Assembly: GCF_963678635.1 (NCBI RefSeq)
Contig: NC_087071.1
Coordinates: forward strand, 26,395,378 to 26,459,377
Length of the DNA stretch: 64,000 nucleotides
Source: Symsagittifera roscoffensis
Lineage: Eukaryota > Xenacoelomorpha > Acoela > Convolutidae
Reading direction: 5' to 3'
The position numbers and the translations under genes were made by a program. This document shows, in pieces, positions 1 through 9,415 of the stretch; positions within the stretch are counted from its first letter, which is position 1; each line of letters opens with the position of its first letter. The notes under the pieces are model-generated. The model was not told the origin of the DNA and did not search any database. It saw nothing but the letters and a program-made list of their open reading frames with translations.

Positions 1-250
1 GTGTTCGAGGTATGTTTCGACCGTGCTCGAGGTATGTTTTGACCGTGCTCGAGTTATGTTTCGACCGTGCTCGAGGTATGTTTCGGCCCTACTCGAAGTA
101 TGTTTTGACCGTACTCGAGGTATGTTTCTTCAGCGTTTGATTTATGTTTCGACCGGGCCCAAGGTATATTAAGACTTCCCGGTTGTATGTTTCGCCCCTG
201 CTCGAGGTATGTTTCGACCCTGCTCGAGGTATGTTTCGACCGTGCTCGAT
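1..250. repeat. 22-bp satellite array, left outer part of the Polinton TIR
   Basis: About eleven imperfect copies of a 22-bp unit of the form TGTTTCGACCGTGCTCGAGG plus TA. The array runs off the left edge of the window, and the same unit makes up the 5.4-kb array at 20.1-25.5 kb. Bases from about 74 onward match the right TIR in inverted orientation. Bases 1-73 may lie outside the element. Confidence 0.85.
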
Positions 251-621
251 ATATGAGTAGTATATGTCGGGGCAGTTCAGCCTTTTGCTGATCTCCATTT
301 GTTAATAAAGGCTATAGAGCATCCAACCAGAACCCTATGTATTAACATAGGCTATAGATTTCTTAAAGTATTAAGATGGGGAATAGTTTTCCCAATGTTT
401 TAAGATAGCAGGTTTCAGATGGTAAGTTTTTTTTCGGCGCCCGAATTTCCCATGTATAGTGTATAGATTTCTCTATGTATAATAACTTCATTGTACAGAA
501 TTAGGAACTCATTAGGGAATAGGATTCCTTATGTATTACGATGATAAGGTTTCAGATGGTAAGATAGTAAGTTTCAAAAAAAATTTGACACCCGAGTTTT
601 TTGAAGCTCGATTTTGCCAAT
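74..621 (+). repeat. Left terminal inverted repeat of the Polinton
   Basis: This stretch matches the reverse complement of 19,406-19,966 with scattered mismatches and small indels. The inner limit is the shared motif CTCGATTTTGCCAAT near 606-620, after which the two sides diverge. The outer 180 bp are satellite. The inner part is unique AT-rich sequence with repeated TTAATACATAGG and GGTAAGTTTC-like words. The imperfect match shows that the two ends have diverged since insertion. Confidence 0.8.
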
Positions 622-1881
622 ACTTGCATTTCTTAAATAACTTCTACGATTTGTGATATGTAGGGACTAACTTTTCTTTCAAAAATTCGGTATGGTAAGT
701 TTCAGAAGGTAAATTTCAGAAAATTTTTTGAATATTTTTAAAGTTTTACTTGCAAATACATTTTTATCTTGAAAAAACATTTTCATATTAAAAAATTGAA
801 AAAAAATTGGATGGTAAATTTCAAATGGTAAGTTTCGACAAAAATTAAGTTTCGATTTAGAGTATGGGATCATAAACTAATACTTCACAGAATATTTTTT
901 TTCTCGAAACAATCTTTTAAATTCTTATTTCATCTTATTTATATTCCCTCAGGTTATCTAGGGAAAATTGTCAAGAGGTCATTATCTTTGACAGGTAAAT
1001 TATTCCGCTCCACGGGATATCAGGCGTATCTTGACAGCTCCTCACGGTTATTTTCCCACTTAATCTTTTATTCCCCAGGTTATCTGGAGAACGGATGACA
1101 GGTTCATTATACTTATTAATTTTATGACTTATTTTATCTTTTTTTCACATAATTATACCACGATCAAATGACAGATGCAAATTAGCAGTTCCCCATAGAG
1201 TTAATGAAGCGTGAATTACTTTCTTGAAAGATTAAACTCTTAAATTTTCATAAAAAATTGAATTACATTCAATCAAAATTGCATGAACCTCTTATTAGAA
1301 CTAAAATAAAAATATGCAAATTTTTTTTAAGTTTCGACCAATCAGATATTTTTATCTAGTTCTTGTTTTTACCTCAACTATTTTGATTATTCTGTCATAT
1401 TTCTTGCTACGATTCATTTCAGTTCTCTTCTAGCACTTTGTCTTTAATCTTTAAAAAAATCTATGAAATTTCTCATTTTTCCAAAAAATTATCATCCAAA
1501 TTTGTCAATTGCTCTGCCACGGTAAAAGTTTACACTGAGAAAAAAATAGTATCATAATTTTTTTTGTCTGATCTTTTTGTATAATAGTTTTTCTATCTTT
1601 GTCAGAGTAAACTTTCAAGAAAACTATACAATGTACTGGAAGTTTGTTACAATTTTCACAAATTTATCTGCTCTATCGTTAATTCTTTCAATTGGGGGAC
1701 TACAACATCCATATTCCATCATCATTTTCCGTATTTCATCAAAAACTTAGTTGCTAAGATGTTTTTTGTAAAAAAAACTAGGGAATATTAAGAGTTAAAT
1801 TACATGAATAATCAAACAATTCACAACATCGTATAGTAAAATTGCTGCAAAAATTTACACTTACAAATAAAAAATGCACTT
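622..1881. other. AT-rich stretch inside the Polinton with no recognised gene
   Basis: No reading frame of useful length is open on either strand, and I recognise no coding remnant. It lies between the left TIR and the 3' end of the protease remnant, so it may be terminal non-coding sequence or a fully eroded gene. Confidence 0.6.
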
Positions 1882-2280
1882 TTACAAAAAATTACTGATA
1901 AAATTCAAAACGTGCACATCATGAACATTATTCAATTTCTTCTGGAAGAACTTAAAAAGAAGAAATTCTGAATATTTTGCGTAAAATCCACACAAATTAT
2001 CAGTCTTTTGTAGCTTTCGAGGAACCATTCGTTGTTACTTTTTTGTCAAAAAGGTGTAAGTTGATCTCTTTCTTCCCAAAGAATCAACCAAAGTGTAGCT
2101 TTTGTCCAGTCGAGCAATCATAATCCAGTTTTCTCCTCTATCATTGCTTGGGGCTGAGTTAATAATTGCAAAAGAGTATTTTGTTAGTTGAAGTACTGTA
2201 TCAGAAGGGTATGATCCCATGTACTTGAACTTGAGCTCTGGAATTCTTTCAATATTTTGCAAACATGAAAAATTATCCAT
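1882..2280 (-). pseudogene. Adenain-like cysteine protease remnant (Polinton PRO)
   Basis: Reading minus from 2,280, the frame contains FAIINSAPSNDRGENWIMIA and then a DSLG motif, followed downstream by DNLCGFYA. This order, [H/N]W ... DSLG ... CGFYA, resembles the adenovirus-type (C5) maturation protease found in Polintons, where the Cys is the nucleophile. One in-frame TAA at about 2,038-2,040 separates the two halves; the frame then stays open to the TAA at 1,882-1,884. The position normally held by the catalytic His before Trp appears to be Asn. It is probably the end of a longer gene, since a hydrophobic ORF ends just upstream (2,371-2,580) and splice-like signals lie between. The family match is from memory of the motifs, not a search. 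Confidence 0.6.
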
Positions 2281-2370
2281 CTTTGCAAATGTAGGCTGAT
2301 TTACAGCTAAAAAAAGAAGTTGATAAAATGATAGTGTACTTTAGGATTTTAAAAAAAGAAGAATAATGAC

Positions 2371-2580
2371 TTACACACATTTAGGAATTGAATCAACAAA
2401 GTCCCATACACAAGCTTTTTGTAGTGGGCAAAGTTTATTGAACACTGTTTTACAGTCTAGATTGAAGAATTGTCTCGGGTTTTCAACTAAACCGCATTCC
2501 TTCTCTAATTTTTCTGGACCTTTAGGTCTGAAGAAAAACAAAATAGATAGTACAGAGATAATAACAAAGAAAAGTCCCAA
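2371..2580 (-). pseudogene. Small hydrophobic-N-terminus ORF upstream of the protease remnant
   Basis: A 69-residue frame begins with a strong hydrophobic segment (residues about 3-17, rich in F, I, V and L) followed by a Cys-containing region (residues 29, 43, 51, 57) ending IPKCV. Just after it, on the minus strand, is a GTAAGT-like donor, and about 85 nt later a TTTTTTTAG acceptor precedes the protease frame. It may therefore be a first exon of the protease gene, but the reading frames do not obviously join, so a separate small membrane protein is equally possible. Function unknown. Confidence 0.35.
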
Positions 2581-2622
2581 AAATTTACAATATTTTTATA
2601 GGAACCTTAAAACTCAAAAAAA

Positions 2623-2945
2623 TTAAACATTTTTAGCGACTGTTCCTAATTTGTCAATTTGAATGTTTGATAGTTTTTCTCCCAAGAATGTCACTTCCGT
2701 TACTTGCTCCAAAAGAAATTGGAAAAACATTTCTAATCTCAAGCTTTCTCCACTAAGTTCTCGATAATGTAACTGTTCAGCTGCATCCTGTAGTGAAACC
2801 AAGTCGAAAAATAGATTATAGTGATTTTGAAAATCTTCCATAGGAAGAGCTGGATAATCTTCGTTAAACTGCATTGCTTTCATTGTTGTAACATAGGGAC
2901 GACACGGAGAAGTTGTATCTAATGAAATAATTCGCTTGTAAAAAC
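2623..2945 (-). pseudogene. Capsid-like protein, C-terminal fragment
   Basis: The minus-strand frame from about 2,945 reads through SPCRPYVTTMKAMQ, then a segment with LVSLQDAAEQLHY and LRLEMFFQFLLEQVTEVTFL, ending DKLGTVAKNV. From memory this resembles the C-terminal part of the F54H12.2-like proteins carried by many invertebrate Polintons, proposed to be capsid components. Only the C-terminal 100 or so residues remain. Upstream the sequence changes abruptly into the integrase N-terminus, so most of the gene has been deleted. A structural or profile search is needed to settle the family. Confidence 0.4.
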
Positions 2946-3109
2946 TTTTCTACTTTCTTTTTTGATAAACCACTCGCTTTACTCAAATTTTGAATAAAAT
3001 CGTACGCAGCTCTGCCCCTAGAATACAATTTTTTTAGTTTTATTTTTTCAGATTTTGAAAGGGATCCAAGTTCCTCTATCTTCTGCTTTGGCATTCTCAT
3101 TAAAAACAA
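2864..3109 (-). pseudogene. Polinton integrase, N-terminal fragment
   Basis: The frame contains KLYSRGRAAYDFIQNLSKAS followed by GLSKKKVEKFLQ, which resembles the region before the catalytic core of retrovirus-like integrases encoded by Polintons. After FLQA at about 2,940 the frame stops resembling an integrase and runs into the neighbouring capsid-like fragment in another frame. No D,D,E core is present. I infer a deletion joining the integrase start to the capsid end. The start at 3,109 overlaps the end of another frame that ends IPFKI at 3,048. Confidence 0.45.
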
Positions 3110-3345
3110 GTTTAAGAGGAAGTTGAGTTGCTTCCAAAATAGTGAAGAAAATATCTGGAAAATTGGTGTTTTTTCGCTTTAGTGCACACACAAAGTCTAC
3201 AATAGATTCTTTTGTATCTCAATTATCTAATAAAATATTGTCGGACTGAGTTTAATTCTGGGAGAATTCAAAATTAAATCATTAACGCGCTTATTGTTGC
3301 CCATTTTCAACCTCGCATTTACAGCACTGTGAACAAAATCAAAAT
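3048..3345 (-). pseudogene. Unidentified Polinton ORF remnant
   Basis: Short minus-strand stretches look like a decayed protein: ARLKMGNNKRVNDLILNSPR near 3,300, KESIVDFVCALKRK near 3,200 and DRGTWIPFKI ending at 3,048-3,050. At least one frameshift and one stop lie between them. Its end overlaps the integrase fragment start by about 60 bp in a different frame, as expected for a compact virus-like genome. I do not recognise a function. Confidence 0.35.
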
Positions 3346-3455
3346 TTTTTGGTACAATCTCCTATTTTTCTTGCTTTTGTTCCAATTTTTGTTTTTTTGG
3401 AAGTGTACTTTGTGATTGAAAAACTGAGTACAGAACTAAAACAAACTGTTCCATA

Positions 3456-3797
3456 CTATGTCAATCGTTTAATGACAAAAGGGGTGTTGATAGATATCAA
3501 TTGTAACACTTTAGTTGAACTTAAAATACTTCTTCTTTTGTGTAGAGGAGTTCTTTTTTGTGTTAGTTCTGAAAATTATTTTCGATATTTTACTACGTCT
3601 CCTTTCCGAAGATCTCGAAGCTCTCCTCTTAGTAGGTTACTAAACACTCGCTCAGAAACTGAATGAAATCTTTTGGACAATTGAGAATGAATTTTTTTCG
3701 AAAATTTTTGAAATATTGGGAGAATAGAGACGTATTGTGTACTCATCGTCCAAAAAACTTTGTCCTTATTCCAGCTAGTAAGTAGAATTTTGTTCAA
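3456..3797 (-). pseudogene. Unidentified basic Polinton protein, one internal stop
   Basis: One minus frame is open from 3,797 except for a TAA at 3,576-3,578, then continues to TAG at 3,456-3,458, giving about 113 codons. It is rich in K, R and S (RGELRDLRKGDVVKYRK, then LTQKRTPLHKRRSILSSTK). Continuity of style across the stop suggests one original protein. The basic composition would suit a DNA-binding or core protein, but that is inference only. Confidence 0.4.
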
Positions 3798-3962
3798 AGT
3801 GAGCCACTATTAGAGCAATACCTTAGTGAATCGACTGTTTTCATCAAAACAATATTTCCTAAATTTACGGCCTGTCACATTGATCGACCATTTTAACTCT
3901 AAAAAGAAAAAGTTGACAATGAAATTTAATTAAAGTTTGAAAATGGTAGTACTTAAAAACTT

Positions 3963-4382
3963 TTATAATTTAAAATTTGTTAAAAAAACATCGAGTCCTG
4001 GGTAGTTGCTACACCTGCAATCATATTCATCAACTTTGAATATCAAAAACTGAACTTTAGAGCAGGCGTATTCATTCAAATTAGTTTTCTTTGTTTCCAA
4101 AAATTCTGACAGAATCTTACATTTTTCAGAACCTTTTGCAAAAGATTCCGTTTCTGTGGCTTCTAGGTTTTTCAATATTTTTTCAAGTTCAGTATATTTT
4201 TTGTAACCACTGCTCCAGTTGATTCCATGAAGATGCGGTGTAAACCAGAAAGATTGGGATGTTGTTTTGATTTTTTTGGGAGGAAGAAAGTATAACCCTA
4301 CAGTGTGTCCATCCTTATAGACTCCTAACTCTTTCACTATATTTTTCCTAGTACATTCAATATCCAAAACAACCAGACTCAT
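3963..4382 (-). CDS. Hypothetical Polinton protein with a DEDD-exonuclease-like start
   Basis: A 139-residue open frame starts with MSLVVLDIEC. The hydrophobic strand followed by DxE is what the first motif of RNase H-fold (DnaQ/DEDD) exonucleases looks like, but the later Asp motifs are not evident, so this is a suggestion only. Cys residues cluster at the C-terminus (EYDCRCSNY). The tail after that point (GLDVFLTNFKL) may be a frameshifted or truncated end. It lies just outside the left boundary of the 5.69-kb duplication and is therefore single copy. Confidence 0.4.
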   Translation of the reverse strand: MSLVVLDIECTRKNIVKELGVYKDGHTVGLYFLPPKKIKTTSQSFWFTPHLHGINWSSGYKKYTELEKILKNLEATETESFAKGSEKCKILSEFLETKKTNLNEYACSKVQFLIFKVDEYDCRCSNYPGLDVFLTNFKL

Positions 4383-4800
4383 TCTGTTAACTGTTTTCTC
4401 TGGAGTTTTTGGTTAAATGATTAACAATCAAACAATGCATATACTGATGAAGCAAACATTTTCACATATAAACAGAAAAATAGTCCAGTCACGTGACCAA
4501 GAAAGCACGAATTGGGGAGACTAGGCGCAACATAACAATACCCAGGTCCTTTTTTTGTAGTAGATTTCACAGATCCAGCAAAGTCATGTAGAAATGCATG
4601 TAGTCTAAAGATTTTGGAATTTGCAAAAAATAATCCAAACAGGAATTGCATATCCAATTAGACCTCCAAAAAGAAATTTTTGGTCCATTTCTTTCAAATT
4701 TACGTCCAGGTCCAAAATAATACAGGTACAAAGAAAAAAGTTTTTTCTTTTTGTATTTGACGGAAATTTTTGCTTTATAATCTCAAAAATTCTTAGAATT

Positions 4801-4936
4801 TCATTCAATTTCTGTACGTTCTTTTTCTAAGGTGCATTCGTCAATAATGATGCAAGATTTTTTGTATGTCTCTACATAACCTAGTAATGAAGAAAGCATA
4901 TCGAGTAATTTATCATATTCTTCCCTTTGTAGTTGT
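4801..4936 (-). pseudogene. Possible packaging-ATPase remnant (Walker B), unit A
   Basis: A short minus frame reads QREEYDKLLDMLSSLLGY and then CIIIDECTLEKER before a TGA at 4,801-4,803. Four hydrophobic residues followed by DE is a Walker B pattern, and Polintons carry an FtsK/A32-type packaging ATPase, so a remnant is plausible. No Walker A is visible upstream. The next minus frame (4,605-4,808) may be its frameshifted continuation. Confidence 0.3.
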
Positions 4937-5015
4937 AAAGATTGATTATTTTTCCATAGATTTCCACTTCAAAGATATTCTATAAGTTCTATTTCTTTGG
5001 TATCAAATCTGTATC

Positions 5016-5237
5016 TTAAGTGAATTTTTTTCTACCATTATGCAGAGTCCACTCAAAATGAGATATTTGTGAGTCTACGTCCAAATTCTGCAAGTTTGAT
5101 AAATTTTGTGATTCTATAATTTTTAGATAACTTTTTTGGGAATTTTTTTCAAGAACAATATGAAAAAGTCCCAATTTATTGCGAACTTTTAAGATTAAAT
5201 TTCCTGAAAAACCAATATTCCATCTCATACTGCTCAA
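5016..5237 (-). pseudogene. Unidentified Polinton ORF fragment, unit A
   Basis: A 73-residue frame with LILKVRNKLGLFHIVLE and SQISHFEWTLHNGRKK. It is strand-rich and looks like part of a larger protein. After HNGRKK a one-base difference in a T-run breaks the frame here, whereas in unit B it runs on to IELIEYL. Function not recognised. Confidence 0.4.
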
Positions 5238-5420
5238 CTCAAATACTACAAGAAAATTGATTTTGAATATAAATAATTATATTACAAGACAAAAAAAAAC
5301 ATAAATAACTCAATTTTTTGTAAGTTACAGTTCTCAACAAATATAAAGTCGCCCAAAATTTGGGACAGTTCTTTGAATTCGTTCAAAGTATAGTTGACAT
5401 AGGCAACTGGTTTTAATGCT

Positions 5421-5807
5421 TCATTCTCTTTTGCGGTGATCAGTCGAATCTGAATTAGGGAGGTTTGTTAACATTGTACTTCTTGATCGTGACACAAACT
5501 TGTCTTCTTTTGTAAGTTGCCATGTCATACACTGTGTTGCAGTTGGCAAACTCCTGATCCATAGTTGACTCCTTGTCAGAAGTGAGTTCCAATATAGGAA
5601 CGAATCCAAGGTTTTCAGCATCCTGAATAACAGTATTTCTAATTGCCGAGATTGCTTCTCCTTCTTTTTCCCCAAGATAGACTTGTTGTCTTTTTTTGAG
5701 TTGTCCCAACTCATTTTTCTTGAATAGTTGAACTTTTCCCTTGTAGGATTTTTGGGACCAAGCAAATCTCCTAATTCTTGCTTGATTTTTTGAGAGTTCA
5801 ATATCAT
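5421..5807 (-). pseudogene. Unidentified Polinton gene with two overlapping frames, unit A
   Basis: Two overlapping minus frames are open: one of 128 codons from 5,807 and one of 84 codons at 5,455-5,709. The composition of the 84-codon frame (KKRQQVYLGEKEGEAISAIR, then FVPILELTSDKES) looks natural. The N-terminal 22 residues of the longer frame (MILNSQKIKQELGDLLGPK) look like its proper start, followed by a frameshift. The simplest reading is one gene with a frameshift near 5,740 that predates the duplication. Function unknown. Confidence 0.4.
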
Positions 5808-6390
5808 TGGGACTTAGTGTCTTTTCTTGAGTACATTTCTGAAGAACAGACTGATCAGATGAAGAGAAAAGAGAGAAATGATTTTGAGATTAAATGAAAA
5901 TGGAAGTAAACAATATAAGTTATTCAATTAACCATAAAAGGAAGTAGAACTATAATTGGAATTTTTGAGTGAAATTTCCAAATGTGGACTTGTGTAGGTG
6001 TTAGTGTTCTCATATAAATCCACAATTCTCAGCAAAAATCATTGTTTCAGATGGCTGCAGCTATAAGTCAAGCTCTTATCAGCTTTTAGTCAGATTATTG
6101 TCAAAAATCGCTATTTTTTCCGTTTCCAGTGATTTTTACGAAATATATATAGTAACTAATAATTTTTGTCTCTCTACCCACAATTCTTTGGAAAATTGTA
6201 AGTTCTACACACTTCTGATTGGTTCATCTTTCGGTCGAAATTTACAATGATTGGGTAATTTTTTTTACATACCAAATTATTGATTGTCTTCACACTCTGT
6301 ACAAATACAGATTTTAATCGAATATTATTTCATCAACTGGTGAAGTTTTCATCAACAATTTGAAAAGGAAAGGAGCAGAAAAAAGGCCAA

Positions 6391-6723
6391 GTGTTGCAAA
6401 GAAAAGAACTGTTACGCAAAAAATACAAACGTCACTACTTATGTTCTAACCAGAAACTAGCTTCCACACAAACTATTGGTTCAGCTTTTCTAGAAAGAGT
6501 TCGTAAAGTACAAAACTCAAAATATGAACATGATTTGTTAAAAGTAATTGACTGTCTTATTGATGGTTTTGGATTTGTAAATAAAGATCATATCATTTTT
6601 TCAAAAAAAACTTCGATAATCCATCTATTTTCCCTCATATGTTTACGAAATTACCAAAAATTTCGAAGAAGAAAAAAAACTCACCGTTGTCAAAAAATTT
6701 GCAAAAACTTTTCAAACATGTAA
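6391..6723 (+). pseudogene. Hypothetical plus-strand ORF, unit A
   Basis: The first 70 residues (for example ASTQTIGSAFLERVRKVQNS and LLKVIDCLIDGFGFV) look like a real helical protein. They are followed by a poly-A slip region where the frame degenerates. A different plus frame of 6,2xx-6,430 overlaps its start. Unit B differs by one A, which changes the C-terminal frame. It is the only plus-strand gene candidate in the left half of the unit. No family recognised. Confidence 0.35.
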
Positions 6724-6744
6724 GAAAGATGTAATATTTCTTTT

Positions 6745-7190
6745 GATTTTCAAGAAGTTGCAAAAATCGTTTCAGTTTTTTTAACAAGTTTTAAACAGTG
6801 TTTCAATTTTTTGACAAAATGCGAAAAGTGTATCATTTTTTTTGACAAAATGCGAAAAACATTTCATTTTTTTTAACAAGTTGTAAAATTGTTTAAATTT
6901 TTTTGACAAAATGCAAAAAATGTATCAATTTTTTAAACAAAATGCGAAAAGTGTTTCAATTTTTTTTGACAAGACGCAAAAAGTGTTTCACTTTTTTTAA
7001 CAAGATGCGAAAAATGTTTCACTTTTTTTAACAAAATACGAAAAGTTTTTCAATTTTTTTCCTACAAATAAGTAAAATGTTTCTTTTTTTGACAAAATGC
7101 GAAAAGTGTTTTACTTTTTATAATAAAATGCGAAAAGTCTTCAATTTTCTCTACAAAGTGCTAAAAGTGGATGAGTTTTTGACAAGATGC
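6745..7190. repeat. Minisatellite of about 38 bp, unit A
   Basis: About eleven imperfect repeats built from TTTTTTGACAAAATGCGAAA followed by AGTGTTTCAA. T-run length and a GACAA/AACAA alternation vary. The repeats create a spurious 61-codon frame at 7,077-7,262. Confidence 0.8.
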
Positions 7191-7419
7191 AACTTTTTAC
7201 TTGTGTACGATTTTTCTATTGTATTTCCGAATATGTGTGCAAAAGTTATTCAAGTTTTCTAACATATGTGCAAGTTCGGAGCACAAAATAAGTTCTAATT
7301 GTTTTTCAATGGTTTACCCTGAACCTCTTATCTATTTTCATTATTAAAATGAAATTGAAGAAATTAGTTAATTACAGAAAACAAAGTCAATAGCAAACAA
7401 CAATTATTTACAAACACAA

Positions 7420-7923
7420 TTAATCAAAGAGCTGTCGAGCAGCAGAAGAGTTGTGGAGGTTCGCTATAGAACGCAGAGCTGGACGAGGTTCCATTGCTGG
7501 TGGGTGTTGTGGAGGAGTGATTTGAGGCGTCATTGTTTCTGAGAAACCCTCATCTTCATCTATTGTGATGGGGTTTTCGGCTGATCCCGCTTCCTCCCAA
7601 GGAAAGTGGAAGTCGTCGACTGGTTGAGCTACAAGTCTTGAGTCAGGAATCTCGGGGTAGTTCATTCCCACATGATCAGAAACTTCCTCCATCATTTGCA
7701 TTGTTCCAAATTGGTTCTCTGTGATGGGAGCTTGCATCATTTGATATTCGTTGAAGTCCCTTCGCATCGCTTCCACCATATGCCACACTTGGATTGGGAT
7801 GTCCATTCGTGCCAGAAAAACTTCAGAGACTGTTTCTCGCACTTGAATTTGTACTGGATTAGGCGAAAATTCTACAGAGTACATGAGATTGCTGTTTTGC
7901 ACTGAGAAGATCTTTTTGAGCAA
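7420..7923 (-). CDS. Intact hypothetical Polinton protein of 167 residues, unit A
   Basis: This is the cleanest open frame in the Polinton. The N-terminal half (SVEFSPNPVQIQVRETVSEV, then WHMVEAMRRDFNEYQ) looks folded. The middle and end are acidic and proline-rich (IDEDEGFSETM, TPPQHPPAMEPRP) and likely disordered. GC content is higher than its surroundings, which suggests real coding. The copy in unit B differs by one residue (N22 to D). A CCAAT cluster lies about 180 bp upstream of its start. I do not recognise a family; a minor virion or regulatory protein is possible. Confidence 0.6.
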   Translation of the reverse strand: MLKKIFSVQNSNLMYSVEFSPNPVQIQVRETVSEVFLARMDIPIQVWHMVEAMRRDFNEYQMMQAPITENQFGTMQMMEEVSDHVGMNYPEIPDSRLVAQPVDDFHFPWEEAGSAENPITIDEDEGFSETMTPQITPPQHPPAMEPRPALRSIANLHNSSAARQLFD

Positions 7924-8103
7924 TAAATTGAGTAAAAGAAAAAATAAGAAAAAGCTGAGAGAGGGGGTAGCTGACGGAAGATAAGTTGAAATTAAGGTAT
8001 TTAGAGCTGAGAGAGGAGGTAGTTGACGGTAGTTAAGTTGAAAATAAAATGATTTTTTAGTTAGGAGTTAGGGGTACCTTCAACTCGAATGTGTGGATTT
8101 GAC

Positions 8104-8286
8104 CAATCAGAATTGATTTTCTTTTCCTTATTTGGATTGTTGTCGTGTCCAATCAGATTTCAGCTTCCTTTTATGGGACTCTTGGATAAAATTCGTGTCC
8201 AATCGGAAAAAAAGCTCCATTTTGGGTATTGTCGTTTCCAATCACAAAATTGTTCATTTTTGTTCTAGTTGTCGTATCCAATCAGA
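8104..8286 (-). promoter_or_regulatory. Cluster of five CCAAT boxes, unit A
   Basis: The word CCAATCA/CCAATCGG-type occurs at 8,104, 8,150, 8,200, 8,238 and 8,278, spaced 38-50 bp, and is usually preceded by GTCGTGT. It lies upstream of the minus-strand 167-residue gene. CCAAT in either orientation is the NF-Y site in animals, so this may be an element-encoded promoter module. Strand assignment is inferred from the nearest gene. Confidence 0.5.
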
Positions 8287-8749
8287 AGACCCTTTTAAGG
8301 ACTTAAATCTTCCAAAAAAGTAAAAATATACACAAAAGCAATTGCAAAAATAAATGACCAAAAGTTGTATGCAGTAAAAATAAGAAATATTGCTGATATA
8401 AGTAACAAAAGAAGGAAAATTAAAAAAAGTAGCATCTCTGCAATTTTTTTCATCAAGTTAAATGAGTTTTTAGTATGTAATTAATGAGGAATTGCTGATT
8501 TTTGAGTAGATAGTCAAGTTTTTTTATTTTTATGTAAATAGGGGAGGATAACTCAAAGTTGACGAATTTTTCAAAGCAAACCTCTGGAAATCTGATGCCA
8601 AACCGAATCAAGCAGGATTTTGAACTTTGAAAATCCTCAAAAAAATGAAGGGATAAAGAACTTTGCTGGGGTTTTTTTACAAATTTGGGTATTGCGTAGG
8701 TGATAAAAAAGTTTTTGATATATTATCGTAAGATTTTTTGGTTATTTTT

Positions 8750-9060
8750 AAATTCTCGAGAATAAACAAAATTTATTTCCTTGTGGGGTGTAATTCAGCC
8801 GTTAACTTTAAAGCAAACTTTAAAGCTTTGATACGCAATATGTGGATCAAAAGTGAACTCTTTGATTGAGTAAGTTTCTCTGGAGAGACCTTTATTTAGT
8901 CGGATAACTCTATTTTGCACAATAAAAACGTCCAAAAAATTATGAAACAGGTAAGAGTCAACATATATTTCATCAATAAGAAAATTAATCGAAATTTTTT
9001 TTCTTTTTTTCTTGTAAGTAATTCGAGGAAGCTCAAATGTTTTTGATAGACATTTTTCAA
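8750..9060 (-). pseudogene. Unidentified minus-strand coding remnant, unit A
   Basis: The frame is closed by two stops but otherwise reads like a protein: FELPRITYKK, then LIDEIYVDSYLFHNFLDVFI, RETYSIKEFTFDPHIAYQSF and, after a TGA, PHKEINFVYSRE. The alternation of hydrophobic and charged residues suggests a beta-rich protein such as a virion component, but I cannot place it. The 63-codon frame at 8,896-9,087 is a different, probably spurious, frame over the same DNA. Confidence 0.3.
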
Positions 9061-9118
9061 ATAAGGATTAAGGTTTTTTAAAAACAATAAACAGTTTCAT
9101 TTTCAGAAAATGCTGGAT

Positions 9119-9177
9119 TCTGATTGGTTGACTTCCAACAAACAGTGATAAATAAAAGAAAACTCAATTCTGATTGG
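9119..9177 (+). promoter_or_regulatory. Pair of inverted CCAAT boxes before the polymerase gene, unit A
   Basis: TCTGATTGG occurs at 9,119 and 9,169, 50 bp apart, with a third degenerate copy near 9,218. These are the reverse complement of the CCAATCAGA boxes at 8.1-8.3 kb and face the plus-strand polymerase gene starting near 9,416. This suggests a shared regulator for divergent transcription. Confidence 0.45.
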
Positions 9178-9415
9178 TCGATTTTCTCTAAGTAATAGTA
9201 AATAAAACTCATTTCATTCTGATTTTCTTTTACTTTAAAAACAATCGCTTTATACTTTGTACAACTACTTGAAAATATTTTCAATAATTTTGAACTATTT
9301 AAAGTAAGTATAAATAATCGAATCTTTTTTGGGACTTTTTAAATCTCCCAATTTTGTAGGTACCATGTACATTTAGTTAATTTTGCTATAATCTAAATCT
9401 GCCACTTTTTTTCAG

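Noticed and set aside
7672-7905. 77-codon plus frame opposite the 167-residue protein, also at 13,377
   Set aside because: It is the antisense of a better-supported gene, with no sign of independent conservation.
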